Positions 26,102-37,699 of a DNA stretch of 64,000 nucleotides are shown piece by piece. The notes beneath the pieces were generated by a model, which made no database searches, had not been told where the DNA came from, and saw only the letters and a list, made by a program, of their open reading frames with translations. A program made the translations under genes and the position numbers. How positions within the stretch are numbered: position 1 is the first letter of the stretch; every line of letters begins with the position of its first letter. Source of the stretch: an uncultured Oceanobacter sp. (GTDB lineage: Bacteria; Pseudomonadota; Gammaproteobacteria; Pseudomonadales; Oceanobacteraceae). Location: contig CAJXTI010000015.1 in NCBI GenBank assembly GCA_913061185.1, positions 1 through 64,000 of the forward strand, read 5' to 3'.

Positions 26102-28021
26102 ATGCCCAATATTCATCTGCTTTCTCCTCGCCTGGCCAACCAGATTGCTGCCGGGGAGGTGGTGGAACGTCCTGCCAATATCGTCAAGGAACTGGTTGAA
26201 AACGCGCTGGACGCGGGTGCAACCCGCATTGACGTGGACGCCGAGCAAGGCGGAATCAAGTTGTTACGGGTGCGTGATAATGGCTGCGGTATTGAAAAAG
26301 ACGATTTGTCTCTGGCACTGAGCCGCCATGCCACCAGTAAGATCAATACTCTTGATGATCTGGAAGCCGTGATCACCATGGGGTTTCGGGGCGAGGCGCT
26401 GGCGTCTATCAGCTCGGTTTCCCGACTGACCCTGACGTCGCGTCATCATGAGGCCACGGATGCCTGGCAGGTGACCGCCGAAGGCCGTGATATGGTGACC
26501 AGTGTCGCCCCGGCGGCGCACCCGGAAGGGACAACGCTGGAAGTGCGTGACCTGTTTTTTAATACTCCGGCCCGGCGCAAATTTCTGCGTACCGAAAAAA
26601 CCGAATTCTCCCACCTTGAAGAACATCTGAAGAAACTGGCGCTGAGTCGTTATGACGTGGCGTTTTGTTTGCGTCATAACAATCGCGTCATCCATCAGCT
26701 ACGTGTTGCCAGCCGGGGTATCGAACAGGAACGCAGGGTAGCGGCGATCCTGTCACCGCAGTTTATCGATAACGCCCTGCATGTGGATACCGAGGCGGCG
26801 GGTTTGTCGCTGTCTGGCTGGGTGGCGTTGCCGACCTTTTCGCGCTCGCAGGCGGATATGCAGTATTTTTACGTCAATGGGCGTGCTGTGCGTGACCGGT
26901 TGGTCGTCCATGCGATCAAACAAGCCTACCGTGATGTGCTGTTTCATGGTCGCCATCCGGCCTTTGTGCTCTATCTGACGCTGGATCCAAAACTGGTGGA
27001 TGTGAATGTGCATCCGACCAAGCACGAAGTGCGTTTTCGTGATGGTCGGCTGGTGCATGATTTTCTGTTTCGAACCTTGCACCGGGTACTGGCGGATGTG
27101 CGTCCGTCCGATCAATTGCCGCCGACCAATGCCGATGCGCTGGGAGCAGGGATGGCGGATGGCAAGCCAACGGTTGCGAGTGACGGTGTCTTGCATCCGG
27201 CCGGACAGTCGCTGCCGGTGACGGGTCAGGCAACGGGAGAATTTACCGGTCAGGAGCGTTTACCCTGGCAGGCCCAGGCCAGCAGCAGAGCTGCGATTGG
27301 CAGTCAGGCGCAGCCATTTGGCCAGCGCCCCTCTGGTAATCAGGTTGCCGACCAACTCAGCGCTTACCATGCCATGAGCCAACCACTACCGTTGTCTGGA
27401 CAGCCCGCCGTAATGCCAGCAACCGATGACGGTGATATGCCACCGCTCGGTCTGGCTATTGCTCAATTGCACGGTATTTATATTTTGGCGCAGAACACCG
27501 TCGGGCTGGTGCTGGTTGATATGCATGCGGCCCACGAACGGATTACCTATGAGCGTTTGAAGCTGGCCGTCGATCAACAACAGGTCGTCAGCCAGCCCTT
27601 GCTGGTGCCGGAGACCCTGGCCGTCAGTGAACGCGAAGCGGATATGGCCGAGCAGCATGCCGAAGAGTTCCGCCAACTCGGGGTTGAGCTGGCCCGCGTT
27701 GGGCCGGAGTCATTATTGATTCGACAAATTCCGGTACTGTTGCAGCAGGCCGTGGTGCCGCAGCTGGTGACCGATATGTTGGGCGATCTGCTGGAGCATG
27801 GCACTTCCGACCGGATTCAGGCACATCGCAACGAAATTCTGTCGACCATGGCCTGTCATGGTTCGGTGCGGGCCAATCGTAAACTGACGATTGCCGAAAT
27901 GAACGCTCTGTTGCGTGATATGGAGGCGACGGAGCGCAGTGGTCAATGTAATCATGGCCGCCCGACCTGGACCCAACTCAGTATGACTGAACTCGACAAA
28001 CTGTTTCTGAGGGGGCGCTAG
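26102..28021 (+). CDS. mutL: DNA mismatch repair protein MutL (endonuclease-type)
   Basis: 639 aa. N-terminal GHKL ATPase with [25 protein letters not shown] and [11 protein letters not shown]; a Gln/Ala/Gly-rich linker (about 345-455); C-terminal dimerisation domain. The latent endonuclease motif is present as [12 protein letters not shown], with [12 protein letters not shown] and CNHGRP, so this MutL probably nicks DNA itself and no MutH is needed, as in Pseudomonas. Ends one base into the GTG of miaA. Confidence 0.97.
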   Translation: MPNIHLLSPRLANQIAAGEVVERPANIVKELVENALDAGATRIDVDAEQGGIKLLRVRDNGCGIEKDDLSLALSRHATSKINTLDDLEAVITMGFRGEALASISSVSRLTLTSRHHEATDAWQVTAEGRDMVTSVAPAAHPEGTTLEVRDLFFNTPARRKFLRTEKTEFSHLEEHLKKLALSRYDVAFCLRHNNRVIHQLRVASRGIEQERRVAAILSPQFIDNALHVDTEAAGLSLSGWVALPTFSRSQADMQYFYVNGRAVRDRLVVHAIKQAYRDVLFHGRHPAFVLYLTLDPKLVDVNVHPTKHEVRFRDGRLVHDFLFRTLHRVLADVRPSDQLPPTNADALGAGMADGKPTVASDGVLHPAGQSLPVTGQATGEFTGQERLPWQAQASSRAAIGSQAQPFGQRPSGNQVADQLSAYHAMSQPLPLSGQPAVMPATDDGDMPPLGLAIAQLHGIYILAQNTVGLVLVDMHAAHERITYERLKLAVDQQQVVSQPLLVPETLAVSEREADMAEQHAEEFRQLGVELARVGPESLLIRQIPVLLQQAVVPQLVTDMLGDLLEHGTSDRIQAHRNEILSTMACHGSVRANRKLTIAEMNALLRDMEATERSGQCNHGRPTWTQLSMTELDKLFLRGR

Positions 28022-28977
28022 TGAGGCAATCCCGTTTGCCGCCGGCTATTTTTTTGATGGGGCCAACTGCGTCTGGCAAGACGGCGCTGGCGCTGGCGCT
28101 GGCGAATCGCTATCCGTGTGACATTATCAGTGTCGACTCGGCGCTGGTGTATCGCGATATGGATATTGGTACGGCCAAGCCCGACGCTGCCATGCTGGCC
28201 CAGGCGCCTCATCGGCTGATTAATTTGTGTGATCCGGCAGAGCCCTATTCCGCTGCTACCTTTCGCGAGGATGCCTTGCGTGAGATGGCGGAGATCAGCG
28301 CCCGAGGCCGTATTCCACTGCTGGTGGGTGGCACCATGATGTATTTCAAATTCCTGCGTGATGGTGCTGCGGACTTGCCCCAGGCCGATGAGTCGGTGCG
28401 CAGCCAGTTGCTGGCCGAAGCCGAAACCCAAGGCTGGCCGTGGATGCATGAGCGTCTGGCAGAAGTGGATCCGGCCGCGGCCGCACGTTTGCAACCGATG
28501 GATCAGCAACGGATCCAGCGGGCGCTGGAAGTGTATCGGGTATCCGGCAAAACCCTGACCCAGTACTGGGCTGAACAGCAGACGGAACCGCTGCCGTATC
28601 AGCTGGTCAACCTTGCGGTTTGCCCGACAGACCGGGCGCTATTGCACCAGCGTATCGCCTGGCGTTTTGAGCAGATGCTGCAGCAAGGTTTTGTTGATGA
28701 AGTACGGCGCTTGTACCAGCGCGGCGATTTACACACCGGCCTGCCCTCCATCAGGGCAGTCGGCTATCGCCAGGTATGGGAATACCTTGATGGACTGTAT
28801 GATTACGACAGTATGAGAGAACGTGGCATTATTGCCACGCGTCAGCTGGCCAAACGGCAGATCACCTGGTTGCGCAGCTGGCCTGATTTACACTGGCTTG
28901 AGACAGATTCACCGGATCTGTTGACAAGTGCCTTGAAAATACTTGAGGCGAACGCCATATTTAGCGAGTTGCCCTGA
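28021..28977 (+). CDS. miaA: tRNA dimethylallyltransferase
   Basis: 318 aa, GTG start sharing one base with the mutL stop. P-loop [15 protein letters not shown], then [20 protein letters not shown], the AGGT-like [13 protein letters not shown] and [13 protein letters not shown] are MiaA signatures. Adds the dimethylallyl group to A37 of tRNAs reading UNN codons. The canonical miaA-hfq order follows. Confidence 0.97.
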   Translation: MRQSRLPPAIFLMGPTASGKTALALALANRYPCDIISVDSALVYRDMDIGTAKPDAAMLAQAPHRLINLCDPAEPYSAATFREDALREMAEISARGRIPLLVGGTMMYFKFLRDGAADLPQADESVRSQLLAEAETQGWPWMHERLAEVDPAAAARLQPMDQQRIQRALEVYRVSGKTLTQYWAEQQTEPLPYQLVNLAVCPTDRALLHQRIAWRFEQMLQQGFVDEVRRLYQRGDLHTGLPSIRAVGYRQVWEYLDGLYDYDSMRERGIIATRQLAKRQITWLRSWPDLHWLETDSPDLLTSALKILEANAIFSELP

Positions 28978-29055
28978 AAAAGCAGCGGACTGGGTTTATT
29001 CTATTTTTTTTGCCGCCGTATATTGGGGGCACCACTCTTTGAGGAGACTACAACA

Positions 29056-29307
29056 ATGTCAAAAGGGCACTCGCTACAAGACCCTTACCTAAATCAGCTC
29101 AGGAAAGAGCGTATTCCGGTATCCATCTTTCTGGTTAATGGAATCAAGCTGCAAGGGCAGATCGAATCGTTTGATCAATTTGTAATTTTGCTGAAAAACA
29201 CCGTCAGCCAAATGGTTTACAAACACGCCATCTCAACCGTTGTGCCATCCCGTAATGTGCGGATGCAGCCAATGGAAACCGGTGACGAATCCGGTGACGA
29301 TAACTGA
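29056..29307 (+). CDS. hfq: RNA-binding protein Hfq
   Basis: 83 aa, Sm-fold RNA chaperone. Sm1 ([27 protein letters not shown]) and Sm2 ([10 protein letters not shown]) are nearly identical to the E. coli protein, as is the distal-face start SLQDPYLN. A short acidic C-terminal tail (GDESGDDN) replaces the longer enterobacterial tail. GAGGAG lies 13 bp before the ATG. hfq-hflX-hflK-hflC follows the usual order. Confidence 0.98.
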   Translation: MSKGHSLQDPYLNQLRKERIPVSIFLVNGIKLQGQIESFDQFVILLKNTVSQMVYKHAISTVVPSRNVRMQPMETGDESGDDN

Positions 29308-29329
29308 CAGGATTGGGAGTAGCGTCTAA

Positions 29330-30640
29330 TTGTTTTTTGAGCGCCCACAGAACGGCGGCGAGACAGCCGTTCTGGTGCATATCGATTTCCCGGAAGGCGT
29401 CAATCGTGAAGACGTTGCTGAATTTCGGGAACTCGTGATCTCCGCCGGAGCTGATCCGGTCGAACTGGTTACCAGCAAACGTGATGTGCCAGATGCCAAA
29501 TTCTTTATTGGCAGCGGTAAGGTTGAGGAAATTCACGACCTCGTGCATTTGCACGACTGCGAACTGGTGATCTTCAATCACTCTCTTTCCCCCAGTCAGG
29601 AGCGCAATCTTGAGCGCGCCCTGAAGTGCCGTGTGCTTGATCGCACCGGTCTTATTCTGGATATTTTTGCCCAGCGAGCCCGTACCCACGAGGGTAAGCT
29701 GCAGGTTGAACTGGCACAACTGCAATACCAGTCAACCCGGCTGATTCGCGGCTGGACTCACCTTGAGCGGCAAAAAGGGGGAATAGGCATGCGCGGGCCG
29801 GGTGAAACCCAGCTCGAAACTGACCGGCGGCTGCTGCGTGAGCGGGTGAAAAACATCCATGCCCGGTTGGCCAAGGTACGTGCCCAACGGCAACAGGGCA
29901 GGCGAGCACGACAGCGTTCATCGATCCCGACGGTGGCTATTGTGGGTTACACCAACGCGGGCAAGTCGACCTTGTTTAACGCTCTGACCAGCGCCGAAGT
30001 GTATGCTGCCAACCAGCTGTTTGCGACACTGGATCCGACCTTGCGTCGCTTGCCGGTGGATGACATCGGCGAAGTGGTATTGGCCGATACGGTGGGTTTT
30101 ATCCGTCATTTGCCTCATAAGCTGGTAGACGCTTTTCAGGCGACCTTGCAAGAGGCAGCAGAGGCTGATTTGCTGCTGCATGTTGTCGACTGTGCGGCAG
30201 CCGAGCGGGATGGCAATATCGCCGAGGTTGAGTCCGTATTGGCAGAAATTGACGCCAGCGATGTGCCGCAATTGCGTGTCTACAACAAGATTGATTTGTT
30301 GGAGCGGGGAGAGGCACGTATTGATCGCGACGAACATGGGCAGCCAGAAGCCATCTGGCTTTCGGCGGTTGATCGTAACGGTTTCGAGCTGTTAACCCGG
30401 GCGATTGGTGAATTGCTGGGTAAAGAGCTACTGGACGAAGATATTCTGCTAACACCGGCGGATGCCAAACTGCGTGCCATACTGTACGGGCTGGGTGCTA
30501 TCCAGCGCGAACAGCATGAAGATAATGGCGATATGCTGTTGTCGGTGCGCTTGCAGGTCGAGGACTTTAAACGTGCATTGGCACGGGCGGAAATCGCCGA
30601 ATCCCGGTTTTTGCCAGAAGTTCGTGAAGCCTGGCAGTAA
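29330..30640 (+). CDS. hflX: Ribosome-associated GTPase HflX
   Basis: 436 aa from a TTG at 29330 with GGGAGT upstream; this gives the MFFERP start usual in relatives, while no ATG lies nearby. N-terminal HflX domain ends with KGGIGMRGPGETQLETDRR; the G domain has GYTNAGKSTLFNAL (G1), DTVGFIRHLPH (G3) and YNKIDLL (G4). Splits stalled ribosomes under heat stress. Lies 22 bp after hfq. Confidence 0.96.
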   Translation: MFFERPQNGGETAVLVHIDFPEGVNREDVAEFRELVISAGADPVELVTSKRDVPDAKFFIGSGKVEEIHDLVHLHDCELVIFNHSLSPSQERNLERALKCRVLDRTGLILDIFAQRARTHEGKLQVELAQLQYQSTRLIRGWTHLERQKGGIGMRGPGETQLETDRRLLRERVKNIHARLAKVRAQRQQGRRARQRSSIPTVAIVGYTNAGKSTLFNALTSAEVYAANQLFATLDPTLRRLPVDDIGEVVLADTVGFIRHLPHKLVDAFQATLQEAAEADLLLHVVDCAAAERDGNIAEVESVLAEIDASDVPQLRVYNKIDLLERGEARIDRDEHGQPEAIWLSAVDRNGFELLTRAIGELLGKELLDEDILLTPADAKLRAILYGLGAIQREQHEDNGDMLLSVRLQVEDFKRALARAEIAESRFLPEVREAWQ

Positions 30641-30787
30641 CCAGTAACGGCTTTGGTCGCAATCCTGGCCAAAATCGTTATCATTGGCGACTGAATTTTC
30701 TGAACGGGCCCGAATGTCATTCCCTGCGGGGAGCGGCGAGTAAGGCCCGGTTTTTATGTATTGGATGCTTCCTGACTGGAGTTAACT

Positions 30788-31984
30788 ATGGCCTGGAATG
30801 AGCCCGGCGGTAAGGGCAATCCCAACGATCCCTGGGGTAACAACAACCGCGGTAACAACAACCGCGGCGGCGGCGGTCAGCCACCCGATCTGGACGAGGC
30901 ACTCAAGCAGCTGCTTGACAAGCTCAACGGCATGTTTGGTGGCAAGGGTTCTGGCGGCGGTAATAACAAGGACAACGGCAGTGGCGGTTTTGGCGGGTTG
31001 TTCGCAATTGCCGGTGCCATCCTGATTGTCTTGCTGGGGTTTAACTCGGTATACACGCTGGATGAAACCGAGCGTGGCGTGGTACTGCGTTTGGGGGAAT
31101 ACAGCTCGACCGAAAACCCCGGTTTGCGCTTCAAGATTCCACTGGTCGACCAGGTAACACCGGTCAACACCACGGGTGTTCGTGAAGTGGAAGTCAAGGA
31201 ACGCATGCTGACTGAAGACGAGAACATCGTCGAAATTGAGCTCAGCGTGCAGTACCGCGTATCCGATCCGGTTGCGTATGCCCTGCGGGTTGAATCCCCT
31301 GAGCGTACACTGGTGGCTGCTGCTGAAAGTGCCCTGCGTCATGAAGTGGGTTCGACAGAAATGGATCAGATTTTGACGGTCGGTCGTAATCTGCTGGCCG
31401 ATCAGGTGCAGATCCGGCTGCAGGATTATCTCGATCGCTATCAGACCGGTATGGTGCTGAATACAGTCAACATCAAGGATGCCCGTCCACCTTCACAGGT
31501 GAAAGCATCGTTTGATGATGTGCAAAAAGCGAAGCAGGACAAGGATCGTTTTATCAGCGAATCTGAAGCCTATGCCAACTCGGTTGTTCCTGAAGCTCGT
31601 GGTCGTGCCCAGCGTCAGCTGGAAGAAGCCTCGGCCTATAAAGAACAGGTTATTGCTCGTGCCGAAGGTCAGGCTGCCCGCTTTAACGATCTGCTGGCGG
31701 AATACCGCAAGGCTCCCAAAGTTATGCGTGAGCGTTTGTATATTGATGCCATTTCAGATGTGTATACCCAGTCCAGCAAGGTGTTGGTCGATGTTGATGG
31801 TGGCAACAACATGATGTATCTGCCATTGGATCAGCTGATGAAGGCGATGCCCTCATCGCAGGCGGCATCGGGTAGTGGTCAGCTGACCAGTAGCGATATT
31901 TCCCGCCTCACCGATCAGGTGCTGGAAGAAGTGCGCTCACGTCAAAGCTCAACTACTACTACAACTCGTCGGGAGGGTCGTTAA
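30788..31984 (+). CDS. hflK: FtsH protease modulator HflK
   Basis: 398 aa SPFH-family membrane protein. The Gly/Asn-rich cytoplasmic N-terminus (MAWNEPGGKGNPNDPWG) includes a direct duplication of a 15-bp unit coding Gly-Asn-Asn-Asn-Arg. One membrane segment (about 77-95) precedes the SPFH domain and a long coiled coil. Forms a cage with HflC around FtsH in the inner membrane. The stop shares its last base with the hflC ATG. Confidence 0.97.
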   Translation: MAWNEPGGKGNPNDPWGNNNRGNNNRGGGGQPPDLDEALKQLLDKLNGMFGGKGSGGGNNKDNGSGGFGGLFAIAGAILIVLLGFNSVYTLDETERGVVLRLGEYSSTENPGLRFKIPLVDQVTPVNTTGVREVEVKERMLTEDENIVEIELSVQYRVSDPVAYALRVESPERTLVAAAESALRHEVGSTEMDQILTVGRNLLADQVQIRLQDYLDRYQTGMVLNTVNIKDARPPSQVKASFDDVQKAKQDKDRFISESEAYANSVVPEARGRAQRQLEEASAYKEQVIARAEGQAARFNDLLAEYRKAPKVMRERLYIDAISDVYTQSSKVLVDVDGGNNMMYLPLDQLMKAMPSSQAASGSGQLTSSDISRLTDQVLEEVRSRQSSTTTTTRREGR

Positions 31985-32853
31985 TGTCTCCGAAAGCCTT
32001 TGCCAGCGCCGTGATTGTGGGTGCTGTCCTGCTGCTTGCCAGTCAGGGTTTGTACGTGGTTAACGAAACCGAACGTGCCATCAAGCTGAAGTTCCGTGAA
32101 ATTGTCGGTGCTGACATTCAGCCCGGTTTACACTGGAAAGTACCGTTTATTGAAACCGTCAAACTGTTTGATGCCCGTGTGCTGACGCTTGATTCCAGCC
32201 CTGCCCGTTTTCTGACTGCGGGTAAAAAGTACGTGATTGTTGATGCTTTCGCCAAATGGCGCATCAAGGACGTGCGAGCTTACTATCAAGCAACATCCGG
32301 CAACCGGATGGAAGCATCGAAATTACTCGCTAATCTGATGAATAAGGGTCTGCGCGACGAAATTGCTGCTCGCACCATGCATGATGTGGTCTCTGGCGAG
32401 CGTGATGAGCTGATGACCAAACTGACCGGCTTGCTGAATACTGAAACCCAGTCGGAATTGGGGATTGAAGTGCTGGACGTTCGGGTCAAGGCAATTGATT
32501 TGCCCGACGACCTGAGCGAATCGGTCTATCAGCGGATGTCGGCGGAACGTGAGCGTGAAGCGCGCGAGCATCGTTCCCAGGGACGTGAGCTGGCAGAAGG
32601 TATCCAGGCCGACGCCGATCGTCAGAAGACCGTGATTGTAGCGGAAGCTTATCGGGATGCGGAACGGACTCGTGGTGAAGGGGATGCAGAAGCTTCTCGC
32701 ATTTATAACGCCGCGTTCAGCAAGGATCCTGAGTTCTACGCCTTTACTCGTAGCCTGAAAGCCTACACTGAGACGTTTAATCAGAACGATGTGATTTTGC
32801 TCAAGCCAGACAGTACGTTCTTCCGTTACCTCAAAGATCCTTCCGGTAGCTGA
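31984..32853 (+). CDS. hflC: FtsH protease modulator HflC
   Basis: 289 aa. N-terminal membrane anchor (about 5-25), SPFH domain with VNETERAIKLKFREIVG and HWKVPFIETV, then an alpha-helical stretch rich in charged residues (SAEREREAREHRSQG) as in HflK. Partner of HflK. Followed by a bidirectional hairpin terminator at 32928. Confidence 0.97.
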   Translation: MSPKAFASAVIVGAVLLLASQGLYVVNETERAIKLKFREIVGADIQPGLHWKVPFIETVKLFDARVLTLDSSPARFLTAGKKYVIVDAFAKWRIKDVRAYYQATSGNRMEASKLLANLMNKGLRDEIAARTMHDVVSGERDELMTKLTGLLNTETQSELGIEVLDVRVKAIDLPDDLSESVYQRMSAEREREAREHRSQGRELAEGIQADADRQKTVIVAEAYRDAERTRGEGDAEASRIYNAAFSKDPEFYAFTRSLKAYTETFNQNDVILLKPDSTFFRYLKDPSGS

Positions 32854-32927
32854 CAGGCCATGGCGATAGCAGCTGCAGGGTACGGATTCATGGCCATCAC
32901 CGCGCAGCTTTGCTAAAATCAAAAAAA

Positions 32928-32950
32928 CCGGGCAAAGGCCCGGTTTTTTT
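32928..32950 (+). terminator. Rho-independent terminator after hflC
   Basis: Stem CCGGGC (32928-32933), four-base loop AAAG, stem GCCCGG (32938-32943), then seven T residues. A run of seven A residues precedes the stem, so it could work in both directions. Ends the hfq-hflXKC transcript; hisZ-purA lie beyond it. Confidence 0.92.
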
Positions 32951-33034
32951 GTGACATAACCAAAGCATCAGACGATCGGTAGTCAGGCGCACTGACTCGG
33001 ATGAGACGCACTGGTGTGTAAAGAAGATCAAGAT

Positions 33035-33226
33035 ATGACGCTCTGGCAGGAACTTCTGGCCGCCTTTTGTCTGGTATTGATTCTGGAAGGCCTGACGCCT
33101 TTCCTGATTCCACGGCGTTGGCGATGCTGGGTAAAAATGGCGGCTGCCAATAGTGACCGAACGGTACGCCTGGTTGGCTTGGCCAGCATCGTGCTGGGCC
33201 TGACACTCTTGTATGTTACCCATTGA
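33035..33226 (+). CDS. DUF2065 family small membrane protein
   Basis: 63 aa from the ATG at 33035 (MTLWQELLAAFCLVLILEG), with AAGAAG upstream; a GTG at 33014 is less likely. Two membrane segments flank a short basic loop (IPRRWRCW). DUF2065 proteins lie between hflC and hisZ in many gammaproteobacteria; their function is unknown, and the link to HflKC is by position only. Confidence 0.93.
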   Translation: MTLWQELLAAFCLVLILEGLTPFLIPRRWRCWVKMAAANSDRTVRLVGLASIVLGLTLLYVTH

Positions 33227-33239
33227 TATAGGCTGAATA

Positions 33240-35721
<2,482 letters not shown>

Positions 35722-35782
35722 TCGGTTTTTGCCTGTCTCCTGCCAGTGCTGCATTTGTACTGCTAATGACAGGTAATCAAGG

Positions 35783-35806
35783 AGCCGCTGTGGCAACACA
35801 GCGGCT
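35783..35806 (+). terminator. 10-bp hairpin with GCAA tetraloop after purA
   Basis: AGCCGCTGTG (35783-35792), loop GCAA, CACAGCGGCT (35797-35806): a perfect stem with a stable GNRA loop. No T-run follows, so it may protect the purA mRNA 3' end or help Rho-dependent ending rather than act as an intrinsic terminator. Two smaller inverted repeats follow at 35832-35854 and 35895-35909. Confidence 0.6.
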
Positions 35807-35962
35807 TAACGAGATGAATATTGCCCACTCTCTCACCTTGTGTCTCAGGGTGAGCCAGCCACAGAAGAATCTCCCTTTCGGCAATATAAAATCTCAGGAG
35901 CCTCTCCTGGTAAGCTAGAATGCCCGCCTCAATGATGCAACGTTTTCAGGTTATTGCTATTT

Positions 35963-36790
35963 ATGAATATTGATTTTCCGCTCGTATTGATGGTCGCTAC
36001 TGTGCTTACCGGCATCGTGGCGTTGGTGGACAAGCTGTTTCTGGCGACCCGGCGCGCTGATCGTGCCGATGCCAAAACGGCTCTGGGTGATATGGACGCC
36101 GCAGCCGTTGCCGCACGTGAGCCTTTTCTGGTGGAGCAGAGCAAATCTTTTTTCCCGGTGCTGGCGATTGTCTTTGTGTTGCGTTCGTTTATTGCCGAAC
36201 CGTTCCAGATTCCGTCGGCATCAATGGAACCGGGCTTGACCGAAGGTGATTTTATTCTGGTGAGTAAATTTCACTATGGTCTGAGAATGCCGGTTTTTGG
36301 TAACACGTTGATCCCTGTCGGTGAGCCGGAGCGGGGTGATGTGATGGTGTTTTTCCCGCCGGATGATCCGCGTTATTTTATCAAGCGCGTGATTGGCTTG
36401 CCGGGCGATCATATTGATTATCACAATCGCCAATTGACGATTAATGGTGAAAAAATTGCGACTCAAGCCTTGAGTGGAGAGCCGGTGTACCGTCCGGTCA
36501 AATATCTGGCAGAAGAGTCGCTGGGTGAGCACCAGGCAACTGTACAGTGGGTAGTCGGTCGCCCGGCAGGTTCTACTGAGTTGGTGGTCTGGGCAGGCCC
36601 AGAGGGCGAGTGGGATGTGCCGCAAGGGCATTACTTTATGATGGGCGACAATCGCGGCAACAGCAGCGATGGACGGGTGTGGGGTTTTGTGCCCGAGAAA
36701 AATATTGTTGGCAAGGCCGTAGCGGTCTGGATGCACTGGAAAAGCTGGAGTGACTTGCCTTCGTTTGAACGTAATACCTGGATTCAGTAA
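35963..36790 (+). CDS. lepB: Signal peptidase I
   Basis: 275 aa from the ATG at 35963 (an in-frame start at 35954 is possible). Two N-terminal membrane segments (about 5-28 and 62-76) anchor the periplasmic protease. Catalytic Ser87 lies in IPSASMEP and Lys141 in YFIKRVIGLPGD; the later box GDNRGNSSDGRVWG is present. Cleaves Sec signal peptides. It stands alone here rather than in the usual lepA-lepB-rnc-era run, so it may be a second copy or relocated. Confidence 0.96.
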   Translation: MNIDFPLVLMVATVLTGIVALVDKLFLATRRADRADAKTALGDMDAAAVAAREPFLVEQSKSFFPVLAIVFVLRSFIAEPFQIPSASMEPGLTEGDFILVSKFHYGLRMPVFGNTLIPVGEPERGDVMVFFPPDDPRYFIKRVIGLPGDHIDYHNRQLTINGEKIATQALSGEPVYRPVKYLAEESLGEHQATVQWVVGRPAGSTELVVWAGPEGEWDVPQGHYFMMGDNRGNSSDGRVWGFVPEKNIVGKAVAVWMHWKSWSDLPSFERNTWIQ

Positions 36791-36861
36791 CGCTCTGTAT
36801 TGGCGGTAAACGCTACTCTGAACTATCTTCTGGTCATGGGAATGACTGGGAGGTGGTGAAG

Positions 36862-36969
36862 ATGGCAGGACGTTATTGCCGCGTGTGTTTTTACAGCCGC
36901 TGGGTTGTATCCTGCTCGATGCTGTTATTGTTGGTGGCGATATTTCTGCTTAACCAATCTCCTGGTTGA
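36862..36969 (+). CDS. Small single-span membrane peptide (35 aa)
   Basis: A 36-codon frame (with TGA stop) preceded by GGGAGG eight bases before the ATG. The product starts with a basic, Cys-containing head (MAGRYCRVCFYSRW) and continues into a hydrophobic stretch (about 17-30, with CSMLLLLVAIFLL), typical of one-span small proteins. It lies between lepB and a glutaredoxin-like gene on the same strand. No family recognised; the strong ribosome site is the main support. Confidence 0.5.
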   Translation: MAGRYCRVCFYSRWVVSCSMLLLLVAIFLLNQSPG

Positions 36970-37038
36970 CGTGTTATTGATGCGATCTGGCTTACCCGTG
37001 GTGGCGGTGTAAAAAAGTACTCAATAAGGGGTTGTTGT

Positions 37039-37449
37039 GTGGCAAAACAGGACTACAATGCGCATCGATTTCGTGCGCTGAGTCCTGATTATATGAATGT
37101 AGCTCGTCAACTGAAAAGTATGGCTTTTGATTGGGTCGATCGAGTGGTTCCTGTTAAGCCGGTTGTGCGCCCACCCGCTCTGCAAACGGCACTGGATCGT
37201 GAGTCACGGCGGATGCATTTGTATTTTTCGCGTAACTGCCCGGCCTCGATTCAGGTGCGGCGTCATTGTTTGCGCCTCGGTTTGCGGGTGGTGGAAAAAG
37301 ACGTTGAACGTGTCGATGCTTATCGTAATGAGCTGGTTAACGGCGGCGGTGCATCAAGGGTGCCCTGTTTGCGTATCGACGGTGAGCAGGACAGTCAATG
37401 GCTGTACAGTCCGGATGCAATTCTGGACTACCTGGATCAACGTTACTAA
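37039..37449 (+). CDS. Glutaredoxin/GST N-terminal-like protein
   Basis: 136 aa, GTG start with AAGGGG upstream. After about 55 N-terminal residues of unknown type comes a thioredoxin-like domain (about 58-136) with a single cysteine in NCPASIQVRR, the cis-Pro region in SRVPCLRIDGE and LYSPDAILDYLDQRY at the end. The active site is CPxS, not CPxC, so a monothiol or glutathione-binding role is likelier than disulfide reduction. Confidence 0.78.
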   Translation: MAKQDYNAHRFRALSPDYMNVARQLKSMAFDWVDRVVPVKPVVRPPALQTALDRESRRMHLYFSRNCPASIQVRRHCLRLGLRVVEKDVERVDAYRNELVNGGGASRVPCLRIDGEQDSQWLYSPDAILDYLDQRY

Positions 37450-37699
37450 TAAACGACGTTAGTTTCTGGCTTTCTCGCTGGTCATTCTGACCGGCTGTGC
37501 CCAGTACCGCTGTTTTTACTTGTCTGGGTATTATCTGTGGGCTAACACTCAAGCCTGAATAGCATGACTTTTCTTATGCACAAGTACTTTTGTGTGTTTA
37601 TCGCACTAATGTGTTACCAACTTTGCTGATTTGTAGCGTGTTGTTGTTATCCCGGCACCTAACGTTTGCCGTACCTAAGCTTGCAACAGACCCTTATAC

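Noticed and set aside
30788..31342. Minus-strand frame of 186 codons opposite hflK
   Set aside because: Antisense of the Gly/Asn-rich HflK region; no independent evidence.
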